A DNA stretch of 6,027 bases from an uncultured Collinsella sp. Lineage in GTDB: Bacteria; Actinomycetota; Coriobacteriia; Coriobacteriales; Coriobacteriaceae. Of the stretch, positions 1 through 4,697 are shown piece after piece. The DNA is taken from NCBI GenBank assembly GCA_900548075.1, contig URJD01000117.1, forward strand, positions 1 through 6,027. The letters run 5' to 3'. The translations under genes were made by a program, and so were the position numbers. Numbering within the stretch: position 1 is the stretch's first letter; each line of letters opens with the position of its first letter. The notes under the pieces were generated by a model, which was not told the origin of the DNA, did not search any database, and saw nothing but the letters and a program-made list of their open reading frames with translations.

Positions 1-305
1 ACCTTAGAGGTCAGTTCCTCGTTTTGCTTCTTAAGCTCGTCAAGCGTGTCCTGCGACGCCGTAAGGTTAGAGAACACGTTACCGATCGCATTGAAGGGAG
101 CCGCCACGGCCGAGCCCACAAAGCGCACCGGCGAGGTAATCGTCGTTACGCCCGAACGCACGGCATGAATCGGCCCGGCCTCACCCTCACGAATATAAAA
201 TGTGAGCAGCAACACCGAAATCAGGCTGAAAACAATCAACGGGCGCATACCCGTTGATTGTCGCTTGGTATTCAGATTTGTGGAGAAACCCGAAGATCGT
301 GCCAA
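1..305 (-). CDS. mreC: Rod shape-determining protein MreC, N-terminal part (3' end outside window)
   Basis: MreC is a bitopic membrane protein that forms filaments outside the membrane and links cytoplasmic MreB to wall-synthesis enzymes of the elongasome. The 101 complete codons seen here show a short polar N-terminus (MARSSGFSTNLNTKRQ), one membrane span at about residues 21-38 (PLIVFSLISVLLLTFYI), then a juxtamembrane segment and the start of the dimerising coiled coil (DTLDELKKQNEELTSK, about 87-101). The beta-barrel domains lie beyond the window. I chose the TTG at 303-305 because AAAGGTGG sits 7 bases upstream and no stop interrupts the frame; an in-frame ATG at 246-248 would remove the 19-residue cytoplasmic lead and has no clear Shine-Dalgarno. 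The gene follows mreB by 21 bases with no terminator, so the two are almost certainly co-transcribed. Identity rests on the N-terminal pattern plus the mreB neighbour, which is the standard order. Confidence 0.88.
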   Translation of the reverse strand, partial: MARSSGFSTNLNTKRQSTGMRPLIVFSLISVLLLTFYIREGEAGPIHAVRSGVTTITSPVRFVGSAVAAPFNAIGNVFSNLTASQDTLDELKKQNEELTSK

Positions 306-312
306 ATGGAAT

Positions 313-320
313 CCACCTTT
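313..320 (-). promoter_or_regulatory. Ribosome binding site deciding the mreC TTG start
   Basis: On the minus strand this reads AAAGGTGG, 7 bases before the TTG at 303-305. It lies wholly in the mreB-mreC gap. No comparable purine-rich site precedes the in-frame ATG at 246-248, so this site is the main reason to prefer the longer MreC. Confidence 0.7.
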
Positions 321-326
321 TGGAAA

Positions 327-1370
327 TTAAGCATTGGTCTGGACGAAGCCGCCATCAAACGCATTGGCCTCGAGCACGCGGGCACAGCCGTTAACGACGT
401 TATCGAGCGCCGTGGGGCTGACATTGACCGAAACGCCGGTCTCATCGCGCAGGCGTACGTCGAGACCGCGTAGCAGCGCGCCACCACCGGTCAGCAAAAT
501 GCCGTAGTACATAAGGTCAGAGGCAAGATCGGGAGGCGTAGCGTCGAGGGCGTCCTTGACGGCCTTGGCCATCTCGTCGAGCGGCTTGTTGAGCGCGCGA
601 CGGATCTCCTCGCTCTCGATGCGCACAGTCTTGGGCAGACCGGTGATCACGTCGCGGCCGTTGACCTCGACGTCGAGCTCGTCCTTGAGCGGCACGGCGG
701 AGCCGACCTTGATCTTGATGTCCTCTGCCGTACGCTCGCCGATGGCCAGGTTATAGGCATCGCGAACGTGCGTGAGGATGGCCTGATCGAACTCGTCACC
801 GGCAATACGGATGGACTGCGAGACGACGATGCCGCCCATGGCGATAACGGCAACCTCGGTGGTACCGCCACCGATGTCGATGACCATGGAGCCGGTGGGT
901 TCCTCGACGGGCAGGTCGGCGCCGATAGCGGCAGCCATGGGCTCCTCGATCAGATAGGCCTGGCGGGCCCCGGCCTGGATCGTGGCCTCAAAGACGGCAC
1001 GCTTCTCGACCGACGTGACACCGGAGGGAACGCAGACGACAACACGCGGACGCGGAGTCCACGGATAGCGCTTCTCAGACGCCTTGTCGATAAAGTAGCG
1101 AAGCATAGCCTCGGTAACATCGAAGTCGGCGATGACGCCGTCCTTCAGGGGACGAACGGCCACGATGTTGCCGGGCGTACGGCCGAGCATGCGCTTTGCC
1201 TCGATACCGACCGCTAGGATGCGCTCGTCGTTCTTGTCGATGGCGACTACAGAGGGCTCGCGAATGACGATGCCCTTGCCGCGCACGGAGACAAGCGTAT
1301 TTGCGGTGCCGAGGTCGATGGCAAGATCGCCCGCATAGCTACCGAAGAACATATCCATCAAAGAAAACAA
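327..1370 (-). CDS. mreB: Rod shape-determining protein MreB (bacterial actin)
   Basis: MreB is the actin-like ATPase that forms short membrane-bound filaments on the inner face of the membrane and guides lateral peptidoglycan synthesis with MreC, MreD, RodA and a class B PBP. The 347 residues match the usual family length. The nucleotide-binding signatures are all present: phosphate 1 DLGTANT (19-25), connect 1 around IEEPMAAAIGADLPV (141-155), phosphate 2 DIGGGTTEVAVI (165-176) and the adenosine motif LTGGGALLRG (293-302). A hydrophobic N-terminus (FSLMDMFF) and LRYFI (90-94) are candidate membrane contacts, by analogy with other MreB proteins. The start is TTG at 1368-1370, 5 bases after AGGAG; the ATGs at codons 5 and 7 are too far from that site (17 bases or more). 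The gene is separated from the upstream TPR gene by 115 bases containing a hairpin and possible promoter, and is followed closely by mreC. Nothing suggests damage. Confidence 0.97.
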   Translation of the reverse strand: MFSLMDMFFGSYAGDLAIDLGTANTLVSVRGKGIVIREPSVVAIDKNDERILAVGIEAKRMLGRTPGNIVAVRPLKDGVIADFDVTEAMLRYFIDKASEKRYPWTPRPRVVVCVPSGVTSVEKRAVFEATIQAGARQAYLIEEPMAAAIGADLPVEEPTGSMVIDIGGGTTEVAVIAMGGIVVSQSIRIAGDEFDQAILTHVRDAYNLAIGERTAEDIKIKVGSAVPLKDELDVEVNGRDVITGLPKTVRIESEEIRRALNKPLDEMAKAVKDALDATPPDLASDLMYYGILLTGGGALLRGLDVRLRDETGVSVNVSPTALDNVVNGCARVLEANAFDGGFVQTNA

Positions 1371-1375
1371 CGCAA

Positions 1376-1380
1376 CTCCT
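1376..1380 (-). promoter_or_regulatory. Ribosome binding site for the mreB TTG start
   Basis: The minus strand reads AGGAG, then 5 bases, then the TTG at 1368-1370. It decides the start in favour of TTG: the next in-frame ATG is 17 bases from this site, outside normal spacing. Confidence 0.65.
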
Positions 1381-1415
1381 GATGTGTTGGATGATTGCTG
1401 GAAAACTACTAGCTC

Positions 1416-1421
1416 ATCATA
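1416..1421 (-). promoter_or_regulatory. Possible -10 element for mreB-mreC
   Basis: TATGAT on the minus strand differs from TATAAT by one base and would put the transcript start near 1409, about 40 bases before the mreB start. At 17 bases upstream the -35 position (1439-1444) reads GTGAGG, only three matches to TTGACA, and falls inside the hairpin at 1431-1463. The element is bracketed by two copies of GCTAGTA (minus strand; plus positions 1420-1426 and 1407-1413). The weak -35 makes this a tentative call; the alternative is read-through from the TPR gene. Confidence 0.3.
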
Positions 1422-1430
1422 CTAGCGCAA

Positions 1431-1463
1431 GCCCGGCACCTCACTTGCGGTGAAGCGCCGGGC
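1431..1463 (-). terminator. Strong hairpin after the TPR gene; terminator-like but lacking a long U tract
   Basis: In minus-strand RNA this folds as a continuous 14-bp stem, 5' arm GCCCGGCGCUUCAC, loop CGCAA, 3' arm GUGAGGUGCCGGGC. Two of the pairs are G-U wobbles (1456 with 1438, and 1454 with 1440). On the plus strand these become A-C mismatches, so the fold fits transcription of the minus strand. It begins 22 bases after the TPR stop codon. Only UU follows the stem, then GCGCUAG, so termination may be partial or Rho-assisted. It could instead act as a 3'-end stabiliser or a leader element if transcription starts upstream of it. Confidence 0.6.
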
Positions 1464-1485
1464 AAAGCTAAATCCCATAAGGTCA

Positions 1486-2790
1486 CTACTGGTTGTCAGC
1501 AGCCGAGAAATCCATATCGAGCGAGGAAACGGCCCAGCCGATATGGTTGTCGGAGCGCACGAATTTGACGGTGTACTCCTGCTCGCCGCCCTTGGACAGC
1601 GATGCCTTGACCTTGGCGGTCGTCTCGGTCATGGACTGGTCCATGCCCTCGACGGACACGGCGGCACCCTGCGGAATCGAGGAGATGATCATCGACTTAG
1701 CGTCCTCGGACAAACTCGAGGCCAGGCAAGACTCGGCCTTTGCGGTGTCGCCGTCGCCGGCAGCCTGGAACAGATCGGTAACCACAGACTCCTGAGACGG
1801 GAAGCCAAAGCCGCGCGTGTAGGCAAAGCCCAGACCGCCCGCGGCGATCAAAATGAGCAGAAGCAGCACAATGAAGACTTTAAGACCCGTGTGGCGATGG
1901 CGACGACGGACCTTGGCCTGCTTACGATCCTGACGGTCCTGCTGGACCATCTCGGACTCGGACAGCGTAAAGAAGCCGGTGTCCGAGGGATCGGGCATAA
2001 ACTGACCGGTCGCGCCCGTAGGATCGAGCGGATCGACGGCAGGAGCGTCCATCGCGGGCGCCGGAGCCGTGGCCATAGCCGTCTGGGCAGACAGCGCGGC
2101 AAGCGAATCGTGCACGCGGGCAAGCTCATCGGCCTGCTCGGAGGTGAGCTGGTAGATGCCATCGGCAGTAGCGGCGTTAAAGGCGTCGAGTGCGTCGGAG
2201 GGACGGCCGGCGGCAGAAAGCGCCTGACCCATGCCGGCGTTGAGCGCGCGCGTGTCGTCGCGGGGGCCGGCAAAGTCGATAGCCGTGCGGTAGGTCTCCA
2301 CGGCATCCGCCGGACGGCCGAGCTTGATGAAGCAACGACCGAGCTCGCCGAGCGCGGCGGCAGGAGCCGGATTGGCGCCATCGATGGCAGCCTGACGGAA
2401 GGCAGTACCCGCGTTGGCATAGTCGCCCGACTGGAACAGCGCGTTACCCAGGCCCAGATAGGCCTTGAACGGCGTGGCATAAGAAGCGTCCTGCGTAGCA
2501 GCAGAGAACGCCTGAGCGGCCGTCGTGTAGTCGCCCACGGCGGCGAGCGCCTTGCCGCGGTTGGTGAGCAGCGCGCCGCGCTTGCCATAGGTGCCGTCGT
2601 TGAGGGCGGCGGCGTAGGCCTCGGCGGCCTCGGCATACATGCCCAGGTGCATCAAGGCGTTGCCGCGAAGGTGATCGGCCTCGCCCATAATCTCATCGGG
2701 AGTCTTTGCCGCCCCAAGCATCTGGGCTGCAGCGGAAAAATCACCCGCGCGGTAAGCGGCGCGGCCCTGTTGGATCAGCTGGCTATTCAA
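1486..2790 (-). CDS. TPR-repeat protein with a single membrane span and an unrecognised outer domain
   Basis: No specific named function is recognised. The 434 residues begin with about six tetratricopeptide repeats, a protein-binding scaffold: an N-terminal one at 2-29, then roughly 38-65, 72-101, 108-137, 142-172 and 180-210, each with the G-x-Y/F-x-x-A pattern (GDYTTAAQAF, GDYANAGTAF). A proline/alanine-rich linker (about 236-300) contains two related motifs, DPTGATGQF and DPSDTGFF, and ends in a basic patch, KVRRRHRH. A membrane span follows at about 304-324 (KVFIVLLLLILIAAGG), then a 105-residue domain to the end. The positive residues before the span predict TPRs in the cytoplasm and the last domain outside. 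The start is TTG at 2788-2790, six bases after AAAGGGG; the next methionine lies inside the first repeats. The gene starts 11 bases after the cyclophilin stop, and its ribosome binding site overlaps that stop, so the pair form an operon. Confidence 0.85.
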   Translation of the reverse strand: MNSQLIQQGRAAYRAGDFSAAAQMLGAAKTPDEIMGEADHLRGNALMHLGMYAEAAEAYAAALNDGTYGKRGALLTNRGKALAAVGDYTTAAQAFSAATQDASYATPFKAYLGLGNALFQSGDYANAGTAFRQAAIDGANPAPAAALGELGRCFIKLGRPADAVETYRTAIDFAGPRDDTRALNAGMGQALSAAGRPSDALDAFNAATADGIYQLTSEQADELARVHDSLAALSAQTAMATAPAPAMDAPAVDPLDPTGATGQFMPDPSDTGFFTLSESEMVQQDRQDRKQAKVRRRHRHTGLKVFIVLLLLILIAAGGLGFAYTRGFGFPSQESVVTDLFQAAGDGDTAKAESCLASSLSEDAKSMIISSIPQGAAVSVEGMDQSMTETTAKVKASLSKGGEQEYTVKFVRSDNHIGWAVSSLDMDFSAADNQ

Positions 2791-2795
2791 GGAAA

Positions 2796-2803
2796 TCCCC
2801 TTT
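2796..2803 (-). promoter_or_regulatory. Ribosome binding site for the TPR-protein TTG start, overlapping the cyclophilin stop codon
   Basis: The minus strand reads TAAAGGGGATTTCCTTG: the TAA ends the cyclophilin gene (2802-2804), AAAGGGGA is the ribosome binding site, and TTG (2788-2790) starts the TPR gene. The overlap suggests translational coupling between the two genes. Confidence 0.65.
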
Positions 2804-3344
2804 ACTCGTGAACGATCTCGACATGGACGATCTCGTCGCCGGCACGCAGCTGCGAAATCACATCGAGACCCTCGACCGTGGTACCAAAGACGGTGTAACC
2901 GGAATCGAGGTTATGCTGGGCGCCCAGGCAGAAGTAGAACTGCGAACCCGCGGAATCGGGGTCCATGGAGCGTGCCATGGCAAGGGCGCCATCGACATGG
3001 CTGTTGCGCGGATTGGTGGCAAACTCGCCCTTGATGCAGTAGCCGGGGCCACCGGTACCGGGCATGCCGTCGGGGCCCTCAAGACCGGCAGCGACGTCGG
3101 CGCCGGACATGTCGCGGGTATTGGGGTCGCCGCCCTGGATGACAAAACCGGGCACATAGCGATGGAACTTAAGGCCATCATAGAAGCCCATCGTGGAAAG
3201 CTCGCAGAAGTTCGCGACATGAATGGGAGCGCCCTCGCCGTCAAACTTGACCTTGATGGTACCCTTCGACGTCTCGATTACGGCGCACTCGTCGCCGGCA
3301 AGCTGATACTCGGGCGTGTAGAGCTCTTTCTTAAAACCAAACAT
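2802..3344 (-). CDS. Cyclophilin-type peptidyl-prolyl cis-trans isomerase
   Basis: The enzyme catalyses cis-trans isomerisation of X-Pro bonds and helps protein folding. Its 180 residues carry the cyclophilin core: FHRYVPGFVIQGGDP (60-74), AMARSMDPDSAGSQFYF (122-138) and LDSGYTVFGTTVEGLDVI (146-163). By alignment with human cyclophilin A, the catalytic Arg55, Phe60 and Gln63 are R62, F67 and Q70, so activity is expected. Phe113 is replaced by Y137, Trp121 by N145 and His126 by Y150; positions 121 and 126 vary in bacterial members and affect cyclosporin binding. An insert after QGGD (about 74-105, rich in Gly and Pro) is common in bacterial forms. There is no signal peptide or lipobox, so it is probably cytoplasmic. 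The ATG follows GAGGAAGGA at good spacing, the only ATG start visible here. It leads a two-gene operon with the TPR gene, with a promoter at 3384-3413. Confidence 0.96.
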   Translation of the reverse strand: MFGFKKELYTPEYQLAGDECAVIETSKGTIKVKFDGEGAPIHVANFCELSTMGFYDGLKFHRYVPGFVIQGGDPNTRDMSGADVAAGLEGPDGMPGTGGPGYCIKGEFATNPRNSHVDGALAMARSMDPDSAGSQFYFCLGAQHNLDSGYTVFGTTVEGLDVISQLRAGDEIVHVEIVHE

Positions 3345-3383
3345 GTGGTTCCTTCCTCGTGCGTTTAAAGCATATTTGTACGA

Positions 3384-3413
3384 ATTGTAGCAATAAGCAC
3401 AGGCTTACATCAA
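3384..3413 (-). promoter_or_regulatory. Promoter of the cyclophilin-TPR operon
   Basis: The minus strand has TTGATG (3408-3413), an 18-base spacer, then TACAAT (3384-3389). The -10 matches TATAAT at five of six positions and is preceded by TGC, an extended -10. The -35 matches TTGACA at four of six. Transcription would start near 3377, giving a leader of about 33 bases before the cyclophilin ATG at 3344. It is the best sigma-70-type promoter in the window. Confidence 0.6.
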
Positions 3414-3451
3414 TTGCGCACGTAGGTTATGCCGACTATGGCGAACTAATT

Positions 3452-4594
3452 TTAGGAACGCTGCTGCGGCTTCCAGGAACCCACATTGGCGTCGTACTGG
3501 TTCAGCGCGCTGTTGCCGCCCTGCGCGATGGGAGCCAGGATCTCGCTTTGGTGGGAACTCATCGACTCGCCATCGGGAATGGCCAGCGAGATGTCCCAAC
3601 TCTGGCAGATCACGTCGACACGCTCGTACATCCACTCGGCAAGCTGCTTTAAGTGGGCGATGTCATCCGCATAGACCGTATCGTCCTGGTACTTAAGGTT
3701 GTTGAGCTCATCTTGCGTCTTTTTGATCTGGTCGCGCAGGGCGTAGGCACTCTGCGACAGCTCCTGACGGGTGGACAGCGGCGTTCGGAGATAACCGTTG
3801 TTAAAGGAATCGATGACCTCGCCGATCTGGTCCTCGTCGCCGTAGGACACGATGGTCTGATACAGACCGTCGAGCCTGGTATAGAGCTGATCATCGGTCA
3901 GCACGGTTTCTTCCTGCACCACCTCGGCAGAATCGTCCTGCTTGGTATCGTCCTCAGTCGCCTCGCCCTTTTGGCGCGTGGGGAAGGTCGTCTGCGCGGC
4001 TTGGCCAAACTGGTCATAGAGGCCAGGCATGACACCCATGGGATCGGTCGTCACGAACCAATAGGCACCACCGCACACAAAGGCAAGGATCGCGATGACG
4101 ATGAGCGGCTTAGGGATATGACGCTTGTGCTTGTGATAAGCGTCCTCGTCGGGATGCACCTTGCGCTTGGGTTTTTGAGCATCGTCGTGCAAGGAAACCG
4201 GCGTGGGAATATCGACCTTGGGAATACCGAAATCCTTATCGAAAGCCGGCAGCACGCAGGTCTCGTTAGGATCGGCGGCGTCCGAAAGCACCGCAGCGGC
4301 AGAGGCGGGCGCATGAGGCACCTCGGTATCGATCTGCTCTTGCGTTAGGCGCGGAAAACCCGCCGTGCGGCCCGCTGCCAGGTCGGATGCGGCCGCATCC
4401 TCGGAAAGGATGCCCGGAGCGGGGCGTCCGCATTTGGGACACGTACGATCATGCGGAGAAAGACGGGCACCGCAGCCCTCGCAGAACACGAACTCGGTGT
4501 GCTCGGGGCCATCGCCCGGACCCACATAGGCGTTGCAGTAGGGGCAGAACGAGGCGCCGTCCTCGATAGTCTTAAGGCAATGCGGGCAGATCAC
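3452..4594 (-). CDS. Double zinc-ribbon membrane protein, function unknown
   Basis: The function is not recognised. Numbered from the chosen GTG (4592-4594), the 380 residues open with two four-cysteine zinc ribbons: MICPHC...FCPYC (C3, C6, C17, C20) and FCEGC...TCPKC (C38, C41, C52, C55). A long low-complexity linker follows, ending in a Lys/His-rich stretch (KVHPDEDAYHKHKRH). A membrane span lies at about 163-181 (PLIVIAILAFVCGGAYWFV), then an acidic linker (about 209-230) and a mostly helical C-terminal region to the end. Basic residues before the span predict the ribbons inside and the C-terminus outside. The frame opens earlier with TTG at 4622-4624, adding ten residues, but that has no ribosome binding site, whereas the GTG has AGAGGA just upstream and gives a protein starting directly at the first ribbon. 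It lies 103 bases after the ATPase, with a weak promoter candidate between. Confidence 0.85.
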   Translation of the reverse strand: MICPHCLKTIEDGASFCPYCNAYVGPGDGPEHTEFVFCEGCGARLSPHDRTCPKCGRPAPGILSEDAAASDLAAGRTAGFPRLTQEQIDTEVPHAPASAAAVLSDAADPNETCVLPAFDKDFGIPKVDIPTPVSLHDDAQKPKRKVHPDEDAYHKHKRHIPKPLIVIAILAFVCGGAYWFVTTDPMGVMPGLYDQFGQAAQTTFPTRQKGEATEDDTKQDDSAEVVQEETVLTDDQLYTRLDGLYQTIVSYGDEDQIGEVIDSFNNGYLRTPLSTRQELSQSAYALRDQIKKTQDELNNLKYQDDTVYADDIAHLKQLAEWMYERVDVICQSWDISLAIPDGESMSSHQSEILAPIAQGGNSALNQYDANVGSWKPQQRS

Positions 4595-4598
4595 GGCA

Positions 4599-4604
4599 TC
4601 CTCT
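4599..4604 (-). promoter_or_regulatory. Ribosome binding site favouring the GTG start of the zinc-ribbon gene
   Basis: The minus strand reads AGAGGA followed by TGCC and the GTG at 4592-4594. The spacing is at the short end of normal. The alternative TTG at 4622-4624 is preceded by CTAACCTCGA, which has no Shine-Dalgarno match. Confidence 0.55.
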
Positions 4605-4634
4605 TTTCGAAGCAATTCAAACAATCGAGGTTAG

Positions 4635-4640
4635 AGCATA
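4635..4640 (-). promoter_or_regulatory. Weak -10 candidate upstream of the zinc-ribbon gene
   Basis: The minus strand reads TGTTATGCT, an extended -10 form (TGn before TATGCT, four matches to TATAAT). No good -35 lies 16-18 bases upstream. A transcript from here would start near 4628, giving a normal leader for the GTG start but almost none for the TTG at 4624. Read-through from the ATPase gene is equally possible, as I see no terminator between them. Confidence 0.25.
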
Positions 4641-4687
4641 ACATCGCCACGGCCCCACAGGAGCAAGGCACCAATTCAACATCGCCA
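4640..4687. repeat. Pair of 10-bp direct repeats between the ATPase and zinc-ribbon genes
   Basis: AACATCGCCA occurs at 4640-4649 and again at 4678-4687, 38 bases apart. One copy overlaps the -10 candidate by a single base and the other lies 10 bases beyond the ATPase stop codon. It may be a binding site pair or chance. Confidence 0.4.
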
Positions 4688-4697
4688 GGGCACGTAG

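Noticed and set aside
24..473. Two short plus-strand open frames (24-257 and 258-473) covering mreC and the end of mreB
   Set aside because: They overlap the mreC N-terminus and the MreB C-terminus on the other strand, both well supported, and show no domain or ribosome binding site.
1450..2811. A 453-codon open frame on the plus strand opposite the TPR gene
   Set aside because: It is the mirror of a strongly supported gene in a high-GC region. The product is rich in Gly, Arg and His with no motif, and has no convincing ribosome binding site.
3427..3447. Imperfect inverted repeat GTTatGCC...GGCgAAC just after the zinc-ribbon gene as a terminator
   Set aside because: It has only two 3-bp half stems split by an internal loop and no U tract on the minus strand. 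It is too weak to call, although it lies close to the cyclophilin promoter.
4595..4697. Terminator between the ATPase and the zinc-ribbon gene
   Set aside because: I looked for a stem followed by U residues on the minus strand and found none. The GC-rich stretches do not pair well.
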